This document shows, piece after piece, positions 1 through 11,590 of a DNA stretch of 64,000 bases. Position 1 is the stretch's first letter. Each line of letters begins with the position of its first letter. The translations under genes and the position numbers were made by a program. Below the pieces are notes generated by a model that made no database searches, was not told the origin of the DNA, and saw only the letters and a program-made list of their open reading frames with translations. The DNA is from Parelaphostrongylus tenuis. Lineage: Eukaryota > Nematoda > Chromadorea > Rhabditida > Metastrongylidae. The DNA is taken from positions 1 through 64,000 of the forward strand of contig JAHQIW010000004.1 of NCBI GenBank assembly GCA_019055375.1, in the 5' to 3' direction.

Positions 1-1254
1 TAAACTTTCGGTTCGAGTCCTTGATCTGAAATAGTGCGTTCATTCGTATCACTGCTTTGACATTCCTATGAGAACCTTTATTTCATTTTAAACAGTCTGT
101 TATACAATTTTCTGTGCAGATAACAGCGTTTTCTGTAATTTCTGTTTCTTTACTCTAAATGTGTAAACATATACCTAACTGTTCGTCTTTTCTTAAATCA
201 AAGTTTAGCTATTCATCAAATTTTCCAACTGTCCCTATTTCTGTATTTCTAAAAACTTCTTTATAAACATGTCTGACAATGTCTTACTGCCGCAAATCTA
301 GAGTAAGAGTTTAATATTAGCTCGGATGAAAGTGAACCAACGCGTTTCGACAGAGCCCTGGTGACTGCCCACAGCTGCCTTATTGCTGCAAATAGTGGGA
401 ACAAGGAACTTTTAACAGACAATGGAAAGTTCTCGGTGTTTCTACAAAGGAGCAGTTGTGGTGATTGTCGAGGTGAAAAGATATTTTTTGCTACCGCACC
501 ATCCAATTTCAGCGTGCAGTGTTTAAACACTTTTTGCATTCAATTTGTTTCTTTGCGACGACTATATCAATGAGTAGAAAAGTAACATGCCAGCATAAAA
601 TCATTAATAGTTGACCTGCTTTTCAATCTTGATCAAGCGTGTAGCAAAATTCTTGAGTTAAACTTTTGGGTTGCGGCAAGACCTTTCGCGCAGAATTGCG
701 AGGCAGCGATGCACAAAGAATACGATTTCATGAGATACTATCATATCTTTGGCAGATTGCAATCGTGGGAGTAGGAATGCAATATCTCAGTAAACTATAA
801 TTCAGAGTTATCCAAGCTTCAAGCCCTCAGTATCTTCATTAAGAATCTCAACTAGTAATCTGTGGCAGCAGAGCGAATCTTTCTCATGTCTATAAAACTA
901 ACGAGTCCTCTCGTTATTCGTGGCATCTTAACACTGTGTCAACACACTTATGGGGACACTTTTGATTGTACACCTCTTTGGCTGTGATCAAATGGTCATT
1001 GATGCTCATTTATGAGTGGACTAGTCCGGAAACGTAAATAGATTAAATGAGGATGAATGGATGTGCTTGAACTTTATCAGCCCTTTCGGTACCACTTTAT
1101 TATTTCGCCCATCACGAAGCGTGATAGATCAGTGGCACATATACGGTCCACGGGGCACCTAAAAGATCAGTTTAGAGTTATGCCTTCTGTAGCACTCTGT
1201 TCGTAGTGCTATACTCGTTATTCAATATAGTTATTGCCCTATGGCATGATAATA
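1..1254. other. No recognisable gene
   Basis: AT-rich sequence without a supportable gene. Overlapping open frames on both strands at 261-573 lack any recognisable motif, splice context or similarity to other parts of the window, so I read them as chance frames. Confidence 0.5.
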
Positions 1255-1340
1255 TTAGGTCTCCTTAAGAGTTTCTGCACTAGAGGAATGAACACAAATT
1301 TATCAAGGAGAATAATTAAAATTGCTCAGCAACACTACTT
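1255..1340 (+). mobile_element. Mariner-like 5' end fragment
   Basis: After a TA dinucleotide the sequence TTAGGTCTCC begins a stretch that aligns by eye with the start of the mariner remnant at 4567. Shared features are a GCACT motif about 22 bases in and an ACAAATTTATC / CCAAATTTATC block further on. No transposase reading frame follows, so this would be a truncated terminus. The call rests only on similarity to the other copy. Confidence 0.3.
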
Positions 1341-1539
1341 GGAAAATGCGTCATTGATCTCCACACCTTTTTATATTCGAAGATGACGATGAAACAGAAG
1401 TTGAATGATTTTTTGAGTTGGAGCATCTGTGCCTACTGAGCTCTTATGGAGTCCTTCAACTTCTTTTCCATTTTATAACTTCTGTCTTCAAGAGTCTGCT
1501 GCTTTTTGCATGACCACCTTTGAATGGTATTGATGGATG

Positions 1540-2738
1540 ATTTTTCTCCATAGCCCTTCTGGAAGCTGTAAGTGTCCCGTCAGAGTATCGAAATGCAATC
1601 ATCTTGGTCTAAGAGTTGGCGAAGCCTCGCTGGGCTTTGCGAATGCTCTTCCCAGCTTCTGCACCTTCTGCCATAACTGCTGCTCTTCTCTCTTTAAGGT
1701 CTTCTTTTATCGCTTCTCTGCAGCGTTTCGCAAGCTCGAACGTAAGGTTTCGGTTTCCTGCAGCTCGTGCGATTCCACGTTGACGTATCAGCTCGAGTGT
1801 CTGTGGAGACAAGCGTGTCCTCGTGACCTTAGGATTCTTAGCTTTCATAGCGCTAACGTGAAGATGTTCAAAGAGCCGATCGTATTCTTCGTCGATGTTG
1901 TCATTAACGGTGTCTTCCCAAGAGCCGACTAATAATTTGAATACATCCCGGTTAATGGTAGTTCTAGGACTTTGTTGTTTGAATTTAGAAGCTTTCTCTC
2001 CTCTCTGCGAAAAACGGAACGTTGCGCGAAGGAGGCGATGGTCTGATCCCGTGTAGAACTTAGGAGCAGCAGCGACATCGGTCAAGCAAAACTTTCGATT
2101 TACTAAAATGTGATCTAATTCGTTATGCTACTCTCCATTGGGAGATTCCCACGTCCATCGCTGAGAGTGAGGCTTTTGGAATTGTGAGCTACCATGGATG
2201 GTTTAAGTCGTCATGATAAACAGATAGCCTTTCACCCTTTTCATTCCATTCTAGTCCGTGGGTCTCAATGTGGTGTTCTTCAGACGTTCTTCTAGGTCCA
2301 ATTTTTGCATTAAATCTCCGATAATGACCTTGAAAAGATGTATGATCTCTCTGAAGAGTTTTCGTGGTTCATATAAAACGCTTTGACTTCGTCTTCATCA
2401 TAGGTTGATGTTGGTGCGTAAGCAACGAAGATGGTCAAAGCCGGCATAGAACCACATCGTTTCAACCATAATCGTCCGATACGGGTTGTTAGTTGTTCGA
2501 ACAAATCAATTTTCACTGTCAAGTTCGATTTGACGAGGACGCTAACACCGCCGACACATCTGCTATCGCAAGTTCCAAGGAACAGTTCTTCTCCGGTGTC
2601 ATAAACAGCGTGAAGAAGATGGCGCCTTCTCATCGCAGCCAGGCCAATGACGTCGTACCTCATTCTCTTTGCTTGAATAGTATACTTCTACAGCAGATTG
2701 TGAGCAAGGGTTTTTGCATTGTAGGTAGAGACCGTCAT
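1540..2738 (-). pseudogene. RTE-type non-LTR retrotransposon, endonuclease and linker region, decayed
   Basis: Reading down from 2738, the translation starts MTVSTYNAKTL, a typical start of the apurinic-like endonuclease of RTE-class elements. It continues through MRYDVIGLAAMR, VAYAPTSTYDEDEV, KVIIGDL, RWTWESP, ELDHILVN and the catalytic-region motif GSDHRLL, then a linker containing NIDEEYDRLFEHLH and LSPQTLELIRQRG. The endonuclease nicks target DNA for target-primed reverse transcription. The frame is broken by a stop right after LAHNLL, a shift near 2310, several stops between 2085 and 2310, and a stop at about 1609, after which TASRRAMEK is still readable. The reverse transcriptase that should follow is absent, so this is a 3'-truncated dead copy. 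RTE class is from remembered motifs; the decay is directly visible. Confidence 0.85.
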
Positions 2739-3067
2739 TTTAGTCTGTTTCGATCTTGGCAATCTTAGATTAGAAAGGTTACTTTAGAAAATCAGTATAC
2801 ATGACTTACGTGGGTGCATCGTCTGCGCGTGACGGAAAAATCGAGATGCTTCTCAGCTGTTCTTCTACCAGCCGCTCAAACTGCTCACGGTTGGATGCAC
2901 ACGTGCATGAATTAGATATATGTTTTAAATCTTCGACGTCTTAGATGGTAATTGAAAGTCGTCGGTCATCTGTTAATCATAAGACTCACTGTTTTCTTCC
3001 AAAGTTTCTCCGTGGTTGAGCAACATTATGCAAATGAATTTCATGCAAATATAGCGTACTGCAAGAG

Positions 3068-3230
3068 CTCGTGTGGCCTAGTGATTAGAGATCGACAAAC
3101 ACGTGATAGTTCAACTCTACTCCCAATGGTCGTTAAGCCTTCGGTCCCATCGCGGTTGCTACTTGGTATCAGACTTGTCTGTAAGGCTAGTTGCGCGATA
3201 TTTAGTACGTTGAATGACATTTTGGGTAAT
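3068..3230 (+). repeat. SINE-A, degraded copy
   Basis: A tRNA-like A box (GTGGCCTAGTGATTAGAG) is followed by the SINE-A body signature: a degraded AAGCC..TCCCATC stretch, CTTGGTATCAGACTTGTCTG, then divergent sequence. It matches the full copy at 10856 but is heavily mutated and lacks a clear tail. Confidence 0.6.
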
Positions 3231-3239
3231 AAAATGTTG

Positions 3240-3312
3240 AACGTTGAACGGGATTCGAACCCACAATTCACCCATTAAGCGTGGGTGTGCTGACCAATAG
3301 ATTAACCATGCT
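3240..3312 (-). pseudogene. tRNA-like sequence, probable pseudogene
   Basis: On the minus strand a B-box-like GGGTTCGAATCCC is preceded by an A-box-like TGGTTAATCTATTGG and a possible anticodon hairpin (ACCCA / TGGGT). The acceptor ends do not pair and the loop lacks the expected T33, so a functional tRNA is unlikely. It may be the head of a tRNA-derived repeat. Confidence 0.35.
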
Positions 3313-3564
3313 CCTGTTTTGCCATCACTCCGTTACGGCACAAGGCACCAGCCTATGACGAATCTCGACCAAACATCGTGTCGTAAGAAACTGTGGCAGA
3401 ACAGAAGCGTCAGTGACGCAAGTAGCAAGCGTACTCGAAAGGATGAAATGCGGATCCAAATCCCATTTGTTGTTCAAGGTTTTGCATACCACTCAACGTT
3501 ACTGGATATGCGAACGTAGCGTCATACCACCGCTAAAGCGATTGAGTAAAAAGGCTTATGGCTA

Positions 3565-3695
3565 GCAGCACTGATTGATATATCGGTAGGCGACCATAAG
3601 TCATTATAAAGATCGGATATGCATTCGATTGCCTCTAAGGAAACTCAAGGAACTCAAGTGTATGATGCATCTCTCGAGGATTTTGCCTATTCCTA
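3565..3695 (+). repeat. SINE-A body fragment
   Basis: GCAGCACTGATT, CATAAGTCATTATAAAGATC and GATATGCATTCGAT reproduce the central and 3' body of SINE-A, ending near GATGCATCTCTCGAGGA. The tRNA-like head is missing here. It could be the displaced rest of the copy at 3068. Confidence 0.55.
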
Positions 3696-3924
3696 ATCTC
3701 CCTTCTAGCAATAGATATGTAAACTTTTAAGGACATAGATGTAAGGCAGCTTTAACCGTAGTTGAATGAGTAAATTGTTAAACAGATTAATGTAAGCTTC
3801 TCAATCATCTGTTCAATAAAAGGATGTAGTATGAAAGGATGAAGCTTTCCACGTTGATTAATCTCGCAAAGATGTGCCATGCATTTAATTTCATGCAACG
3901 TTTGAAATGACTTGATACATATAT

Positions 3925-4125
3925 GGTCTTTACAATAACTCGCAGTGGCTTGCCGATGTATCAAGTCTGTGCTTTTCGACTTCAAGTTCACAAGGCAATT
4001 CGATAACTCCAGAGGGTTGAATGGCTTGGTGAGCTTTAAGCGCGGGATAAAGCAATCGACCACGTGCGTATCGCAGGGCACTTCTATCCACTGTGCCACA
4101 CGCGTGAGCGTGTTACATGCTCGTC
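3925..4125 (-). repeat. SINE-A, minus-strand copy
   Basis: Reverse-strand SINE-A. The tRNA-like head lies at the right end (TGTGGCACAGTGG on the minus strand near 4100), the CTCACCAAGCCATTCA block near 4030 and the TTATTGTAAAGACC block near 3930. Moderately diverged from the 10856 copy. Confidence 0.6.
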
Positions 4126-4566
4126 AAATTTACAACTCCCTACAAACTGCATCTATTGGAAAAAAGCGAAAGTATCAACAAGCTCGAAATGAAATCTAGA
4201 TAGTTGACGATTGAATTACATCTAAGCACGTTCGCCTCAATGCGACGAGCAAGCTGGATGTTTTTTGGCATCATGATGACGCTTTCGCATGATTAGCACA
4301 AAGATTTGTGTCCTCGAAAAGAGGAACCAAGTAGGTTTCGGAAGCTTCTTGAAGGGAACAATGGCAACAGACTAGAAACGGAGATCAGTTTTGAAGTCTT
4401 GGGCAATCTCACGCACGAGGCGTTGGAACGGCAGTCGTTCGATTTCCGATACCTACTATTACGAAAATAATTCAGTATGTCTAGATGGGCAGACAGTTCG
4501 TTAGTTCGAGTTGGCTCGTAAGCATCTGTGCGCTGCGCATGATAATTTTTAGTGACATTCCATATA

Positions 4567-4995
4567 TTAGGTCGCTCCACATGTTTTCGCACTGAAGTAA
4601 TAGAGACCAAATTTATCTAACAGAATAAATGAAGATCATGATTTTGATGCTATTTGACTGCGCATTTCCTTGGAAATATTTTAGCACATAAATGGCTTAT
4701 ACTTGCTTTGAGATGGAGCTGTCTTGGGAACAGATCCGCTTGCTACTCATGCAAGAATGGGGCGTAGCGAAAATATTCGTAAAGCGTCGCGCAAGGCTAA
4801 TGGAATTGCCCGGAGTGACGATGACGGTGCAGGAAGGAAGTCTAAGAAGTGCTTCGTGAAGATCAAACTGAAGAGAACACTCTGCGGCTTCAGTCGCGCA
4901 TGGGTCGTCGACGGGAAGTCGAACATCAGAAGCTGCACTAATCTTGCAGGCCGCTTCAAAATTATTTCCTCCATGGCACCATTCGTGGATGAGTA
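4567..4995 (+). pseudogene. Mariner-family DNA transposon, 5' end and transposase N-terminus, decayed
   Basis: A TA dinucleotide is followed by TTAGGTCGCTCC, which resembles mariner termini. After about 145 bases of leader an ATG at 4713 opens MELSWEQIRLLLMQEW, typical of the N-terminal helix-turn-helix of mariner transposases. Later pieces are spread over other frames: NIRKASRK, KKCFVKIKL, and NTLRLQSRMGRRREVEHQKL, which fits the usual LQPRSGRPREVD region. At least two frame shifts separate them and no catalytic core follows, so this is a 3'-truncated dead element. The long open frames on both strands here (4697-5014) are by-products. Family assignment is by eye. Confidence 0.55.
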
Positions 4996-7900
4996 GAAGC
5001 GAATTTGTTCTCAAGGTAGCGCTTTATAGAAGCAAGTATAGGCAAGCTGTATACCAAAATCTTCGCAAGAAAATGCGCAATTGACAGGTACCAAAATTAT
5101 GCAATGTCACTCCAATAATTTGCGCTTACGCTTTAGTGGCAAAACTTGTGGGAAGAGTTAATATTCAACTACAGTATTTTCTGCAATCTAAGATTAATTT
5201 CAGGTTTCCTGTATTTTTTCGACACTTCACGACTTTCTTTACACGTTCGCCTGCTTCAGAGTGCGAATAGACCTTTCATCTGTAAATTAAAAGCCCCTCT
5301 CATTATGCAATTAAATTCTTGTTGGCATCTTGTCAATCATAATTAGTTTTAAAAAGAGTATTTGGCATAAATGTATTAGCTTCTATGTATATTATTGCAA
5401 AATACTCAAAAGTTGTCATAATGACTGATAGTTAGAAAGATATGAATCTCTCGTCATAAATACTGTTGCACAGTGCATTTGATTGCAGGTCATCGAGAAC
5501 GGAACGTAAATGTTGCTCTTGGAACCAAACACCTTTCGGTGGAGAAAGCGTTTCTCCAGATTTTTTATTCAATCGATAGCTCAAATTTTAACAATTACAA
5601 TATTTTACTTGGCTTTCGTAAAAAATTGTTTGATGAGATGTAACATCGAAAACATGATTGAGGATCACTCTCGTTTTTCTTCGTCCACTTGATTTTGGGT
5701 TTGTGGATAGCTTACAATTCCACAATAGCACTGCTTACCGATTTGATATGTATGCACAACCTTCTTCCATTGACCAAGCGCTTTTCTTTTACAGAAATCA
5801 ATAGTTCTAATCGTCCGAGTGTCTCATAAGTTGTACGCAGATATTTCAAATATTCAGAAGGCAGTTGGAAAACCGCCCGTAGCGTGCTCATACTGGGACT
5901 GTTTTTCGTGGAATATTCTCAAAGCAGTTTTTGAAATAGCTGAAGCGAATGGGTTAGCTTAGTGGACAGCAGAAATTTTGCCTCTCGGTCAGTATCATCT
6001 TCACTCGAGAGATCTTCTACATTATATTCATTTTCATTTGAAGGGTAAAATATCTTCTGATGCTTGATCTTACATGAAGAACTCAAAGGCGCTGATTTGC
6101 CACTCGTACTTGAGGTTTGGGAAGCACTTCACTGCAGTAATCCTTCATTGAACTTTCATGTAATAAAAAATATCTCAAAAACAACGCCAAAAATTTCTTA
6201 TCGATGAATTGTGCAATCGGTCTTCTATATCATAACCATTTTCACGTAAAGATTTTCGAAAGGCGTTTAAAATGCTCTTACATTTTTCCAAATGGCGTTT
6301 TATATCATATTTTCGGCGTGGTACGACGCCTTGGATCTGCAAGCAGTAATCAACGAAGTATTTAAATTCCAACGAGGTGGTGAAATCTGGTGTGAAAATT
6401 CGTTAGTGACCAATTGTAAAATCAAATAAAAAGCGATGAGGCGATAAACTTTGTAATTTGAGCAGCACAGTAGAGCGTTTGAAAGATTGTCGAGTTGGAG
6501 ACGATAGCACGCAGTTCAGGGTCCGATATTTCGCAGGTGGCTTCTTTATAGGCCCGAATGCAGCCCTTGCTGCCTTTTCGCTGCGTACGTTTCGGCTAAG
6601 GCAAGAAGGGTGGTGGCTTTAAACATTCCTAGGATCCAAATTTTTATAGTAAGGTTTAAAAGCAGCGATTGGAGGGACTCTCAACAGTTTTTTAATCATT
6701 GAAGTACTTTCAGAAAAACTATACAAACGTTCAGAACAGACTTTTTACTATTACCGTGAAGCCACTGATTTTTTAAAATCCATTTATCTTGTACTATTAT
6801 TATATTAAAATTGGTAGTTTCTTGCTTTCGGAAAGCATTTTACTATAGAAGCTTTTTTTCTGGACAGAAATTTTTTACTAGATCTTCATAAAATATTTGA
6901 AAGCTTAGATTTCGTTTACTTTAAAAGTGAACTTGGTTTTCAAAAAGGTCTTCTTGCACCACTGCAGCAGTGAAAATAAAATTTAGTCACACGCAGCCCG
7001 CGTTATCGCCCTCATTTTCCTTTTTTACCCAAAAGATATATCATCGTTTGGTGGGGAATCCTAAGTATTTTGTGTTATAGTTGCAGAAGAGGTTTGGTAC
7101 TACTGTGTAGGTTAAAACGTTTCAATTTTATCTTATTACCAAATAAGCCCACTGATAAGTCTTCGCCTAACCAGCCCATTCCCAGGGAAGAGCATATGAG
7201 CTTCTAGAGAAAATCTTGCATTTTTAGAGTCCTACGCTTTGTCTAGGGCTTTTTAGCAGAGGACGAACAGTAAATCTATTGATAAAAATTGCCGTGCACA
7301 TATGAATCGCGTTACGTGATCGATTGCCGCGCAACTAATCCATAGCCAGTTCTCTGCAAAAGCGCAACAGAAGGGTATTTTCAGAAAACAAACGCTGTCT
7401 CGAGACCACCGAGATGTACCGAATGATTGCTGATGGTCTAGGAGAGGAGTTCTGTCTAACAAATAATGGCCTGGAGCGCTCCGACTGTGATAGTCAATTT
7501 TATTTTCGCTGTACAACGCAGTAAGAAGCCTTTCCAATAAGAAAACATAGTACTAGAAATTCTATGATTTGAACTTATAAATAATTATCAGATCTTCAAT
7601 GGAAAATCTCTCTCCGGCAAAAGTGGCTCCTGCAAAAAGTGTTTTTCGATAGTAGAAAAGTATCTAGGTCTGTGCCACGAACATTTGCCGATTTAATACT
7701 TTGAATTTAGGCATTTAACCATGTACGCCATCTAATTATTTTGATTTAAGTAGGATTGAAACGATTTTCATCACAAAACACTTAAACTTTACAATTTCGT
7801 GTCGACAGAGCCTTCCTGAAATCAATGTTCACTACATAGAATCCCAAAAGCTGTCCTCAAGTTGCGAATTTGGCTCGACCTAGCTACACTCAACGTTTAT

Positions 7901-8125
7901 GAGGAAGCCGAAATTCTCGAGCAGTAAATGAAGCAGCAAGCAAAATGTTCGAAAACGTTTAAGGTGAACAGCGCGAGGAAAGCAATCGAGCGCTAAAGTG
8001 CTGTATTCGCATAGTAAAATGCTGGTGTGGATCATGCGTTAGCAATTCACAGTTAGTAATAAGAGCTTTTACAGTATTAGGGTTATTAGGTCTTATTATG
8101 GAGTGTATCCTAGGATCTTCATTCA
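4996..8125. other. No recognisable gene
   Basis: About 3.1 kb of AT-rich sequence. The open frames here are short, and I see no exon-like structure, tRNA-like box or repeat shared with the rest of the window that I can support. Confidence 0.45.
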
Positions 8126-8400
8126 AGATCTCGATCTCGCACTCATAGCTCACCAAGCCATCCATCCCTTAGGGGTCGGTATATTGGTTCCAGACTATTC
8201 TCAGACCTGTCTGGGAGGATAGCAGCACTGACTCGGTTCAGCGGGAGGCCACCGCCAGTTATTGTAAAGGCCAGTTATGCATTCAGTCACCTTAAACGAG
8301 GTTAAAAATTGAAGACGTATGCATGGCGCATCCCTTAAGGACTGATCAACGCCGAGAGCTCTATCCTTCATCCTCGTTATCTTCGAATTTAGCTGTTGCT
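8126..8400 (+). repeat. SINE-A, 5'-truncated
   Basis: Starts inside the tRNA-related head (GATCTCGCACTCATAGCTCA) and continues through CACCAAGCCATCCATCCC, GTCTGGGAGGATAGCAGCACTG, TCGGTTCAGCGGGAGGCC, TATGCATTCAGTCACC, ATTGAAGACG, GCATGGCGCATCCC and GATCAACGCCGAGAGCTC. One of the best preserved bodies. It keeps ACCTTAAACGAGG, the same site that is interrupted in the copy at 31832. Confidence 0.85.
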
Positions 8401-9639
8401 TCTTTCATATGCTTTGGCCTCGCGTAGATTTTGAAATACGAAGAGATCTGGGAAATTGCAGAAGAATAGACGAATTTCTACAAAAATATGCATAGATTGA
8501 GAAGAGATGTAAATAATCAGTTATCAAAGTAATTTAAGATTTAAGTTCATACACAACAATGTGTCGGAATTCGTCAAAAATAGTGCAATCCGAAGAGGTC
8601 CATAAAAATGTGCTTGTTTTCCAGTTGCCTCATATATATTAATAACACGATTTATAGACTGGATGCACGTCAACGAGCTTCTATCTATTCGAGACGAAAA
8701 CCTTTACTTTTTTCAACTTTTACTTCTTTACTTGTTTAACTTTTAGGGCTCACTTCAAACTCGTTCGTTGTATTATCTATTATACGTGCATATAGAATAG
8801 ATCAAAACCATTTTTCATACGTTATTGTAAATATTACACGTACTGATATTTAGTTTAGCTTTCCACAAATAATTTCACGTCATCATGCAGACATTGTTGT
8901 GTAAAGACAAATTGACGGATCGGGATACATGTCTTACTCAGTAAATGGGATATACCAGCCGAAACCATTGACTGATGGTGATGGACCAGTGTCACTGTAC
9001 ACTATGCCATCACCACTTACCACATACGCCTCCCTCCTTGCTACAATGCAGGGCTTAATATGGGGCAGGGGTCACTGACGAGGAGGACGAACCTCCGAAA
9101 CACCGGTGAATGACCCTAGCGTACCAACCTCGTTTAGGATAAAAACATTCTTTTTTTTTTTGGAATTAAATGGGATATACGTCAACGACGAAAGGGTACG
9201 TAGAAATCAATTTTGTCATCTCTCGTCCGGGTTGTGTGTAAATGTTAATTGAACATGGGATTCGCAAACGCCTGCTAGCGGCTCCTAGGGATAGGTGATT
9301 AGCATTTTCGTAAGTCCCAGTGTGCTAGTCATCCACAAGGTGGCATAAGTCGCATGTTTCTTCAAATACTCTCCATTAATTAATCATGAAATTAGCGTCT
9401 TAGAGACGTAGCAGAAGTGAATTATGGTTTAATTTCTTTAATCAGGTGCAGAGAGTTAGATCTGTGGTCCCGCAAGGGCTGACGGTCTTCATTAGCGTTC
9501 CCTAAAATCTTGTTAAATTTTTAGTTTGCTTCTAATTTTTCGTCTACTGAAAAGTATGTGTCTAAAGCATCTCGTAATCATTTGAAATTGCTTACGCTTA
9601 GAGATCCATTCATTTATAACGTACGTGCTTACTCAGTTT
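8401..9639. other. No recognisable gene
   Basis: No supportable gene. A more GC-rich block at about 8940-9145 (containing GAGGACGAACCTCCG and CCGGTGAATGACCC) looks unlike its flanks and could be part of a repeat, but no second copy was found in the window. Confidence 0.4.
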
Positions 9640-9895
9640 TGCTTATTTCAGCGCTCTTTTTCAAGCATAACTCCTTTCTGATATCGCATTCTTCTGGAAT
9701 GACGCTTCGGAGTGACAGTGACGAACCAGTTACAGTCATCAAAAGATAACCGGCACCTCAAATATTTCTGTTTCTGTCGATTGAACCTCGAAATGCCCAG
9801 TCATTTATTATCCTATCCTTTCAAGTCAAACACGTGATTTTAAGACGTAATCTATTCTGACAGTCATGGATCCACCTTTTTCAAAACTGAAAGTT
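9640..9895. repeat. Dispersed repeat, pair of 41100-41350
   Basis: The block with GATATCGCATTCTTCTGGAA, CGAACCAGTTACAGTCATC and, further on, GATTTTAAGACGTAATC recurs at 41100-41350 in the same orientation with moderate divergence. On the minus strand both contain an ATGACTGTA start-like block; in the other copy it follows TTTTCCTTAG, which resembles a splice acceptor. It may derive from an exon of a copied gene or from an unnamed element. Confidence 0.55.
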
Positions 9896-10855
9896 CAGTA
9901 TGGCGATGATCCATTCAGCCGGACACTGCCATTACTCCAACAGAAAATTCACCAAATCCAGATTTTGATCGTATCAAGCACAAAACATGTTTTGTGGCAT
10001 ACTCATCGCTTTTTGCAAGTCTTCCAATAAGTTGACTAAGTGGAGACCAACCGTACAGAGATCACATGGACTAGTAATGTATCCCTACTCAAAAATACCC
10101 TTGTATACTGCTACATTCCTGTGGAATTGCAAGGCGTTCCTTCTTGCACTTCATGCTTGGATTGTTGCCGTTTATTCATAGCGCTTCCAAATCTTATGAG
10201 CTGATGTTTCATTTTCTTCTGAGAAAAGGTGACTCCAAATGCAAATATCAATTCGTATGTAATTGTGTCGATGTAACCCACTGACCGTGATGGTTCATCA
10301 TCTAACGATATGTTGCACGCCTTTTACACAGCAATTTGTCATTTTCACGAGAATTCATTCACTTTTTTACTAGTGTTATTTGAACGAATTGCCTCTCAGT
10401 ACAGCACATTAATAGTAATCCTACTTCTTAATTAAATATATTTATTTCAGGAAACATGCAATCCTTCGTGAGAGCTTCCTGAAGGTGAACATCGAACCAG
10501 AAGAGTAAAAACCCCTATTCGTATGTTAGATGTGTTGGGTATTGGAAATGATCTAGAGCCCGAGAACGTTTATTCGGTATTGCGTTTTTTTTTACCTCAA
10601 ACATTTGCTTTGAACACCTACGATTTCGATGAAGAAACTTCTCATGTTTATTATTCAATTCAGGACAATCGCAATGAAGAGAGCGTCTTGTCGCGGTGGT
10701 CCACGGCATACTTACCACCGGTCTAAATTTCTACCTTTGTTCCATCTGGGCGTGATCGTTATCAAAGCTACTAAAGCGCTTCTGATGCTGATCGAAAACG
10801 GAAAGACAGGAAAGAATTCTTGCTTTTTTCTTTTAAATTTTCTATCGCGTCTGGG
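9896..10855. other. No recognisable gene
   Basis: Several short open frames on both strands overlap at 10515-10730 without recognisable motifs. No exon structure is supportable. Confidence 0.4.
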
Positions 10856-11212
10856 AGCGCATGTGGCGCAGTGGTTAGAGGTGCCCTGGGTCGCACACGA
10901 GGTCAATGGTTCGATCTCGCGCTCATGGCTCACCAAGCCATCCATCCCTCCGGAGTCGGTAAATTGGTACCAGACAGGTCTCAGACTTGTCTGGGAGGAT
11001 AAGCAGCACTGACTCGGTTCAGCGGGAGGCCTCCGCGGGTCATTGTAATGACCAGATCTGTATTAAATAACGCCAATAACGTAAAGGCCAGATATGCATT
11101 CAGTCACCTCAAACGAAGTTAAAAATTGAAGTCGAATGCATGGCGCATCCCTCAGGGTTCGATCAACGCCGAGAGTTTTATCCTTTATCCTTTTATTGCG
11201 TCTCGAATTTAG
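10856..11212 (+). repeat. SINE-A, full-length reference copy
   Basis: A tRNA-derived SINE. The head holds an RNA polymerase III A box (TGGCGCAGTGGTTAGAG) and a B box (GGTTCGATCTC). The body contains CTCACCAAGCCATCCATCCC, GGTACCAGACAGGTCTCAGA, TGTCTGGGAGGATAAGCAGC, TCGGTTCAGCGGGAGGCC, a CATTGTAATG/AACGTAAAGGCC stretch that looks partly duplicated, TATGCATTCAGTCACC, GCATGGCGCATCCCTCAGGG and GATCAACGCCGAGAG, ending in a T-rich tail. Length is about 355 bp. I used it as the reference for the other copies. It encodes no protein and would depend on a LINE for movement; which LINE is not shown by a shared 3' end. Confidence 0.9.
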
Positions 11213-11217
11213 ATTAA

Positions 11218-11325
11218 TCCATATATATGCATGCTTAAGTGTATATATGTAAGTATATATATATATTTATTTATATATATATACATATATACATATATAT
11301 AATGTATATTTGTATGTATACGAGT
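11218..11325. repeat. AT-rich TA/TATG simple-sequence tract
   Basis: Runs of TATATA mixed with TGTA, CATA and TTTATA directly follow the SINE-A tail. This may be a microsatellite grown from the SINE 3' end. Confidence 0.8.
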
Positions 11326-11489
11326 ACATTGTAAGGGAACCTTTGTCAATTATGTATTTTGTTAGTTTTAACATGGACATAATATTTTTTATTGGTTCTG
11401 ATAATTTCATTGAATTCTTTGTTCAATTTTGGTCTAGAATCCTTGTATTTATTAGTCTACTTTCAGCTGTGCTAAGGCTATGGCTTCTG

Positions 11490-11590
11490 AAATAGTGCAC
11501 GCCGTACACCGTGCCCGTTTATCTACGCGGCGTCCACACTGCGATGGCAATCGGACCCAAGGCCTGCTACAAGTGGGTTCATTTTCCAAT
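11490..11590 (+). repeat. Dispersed GC-richer repeat
   Basis: CGCCGTACACCGTGCCCG, TTATCTACGCGGCGTCC, GACCCAAGGC and a following AAGT..GTTCATT stretch recur at 31215-31320 (+) and 43485-43575 (-), the latter two within the inverted arms. The block is shared, so it is a repeat, but no coding or tRNA-like features identify it. Confidence 0.55.

Noticed and set aside
4697..5014. 105-codon minus-strand frame as a gene
   Set aside because: The plus strand of this segment reads as a frame-shifted mariner N-terminus, which explains the unusual openness of all frames.
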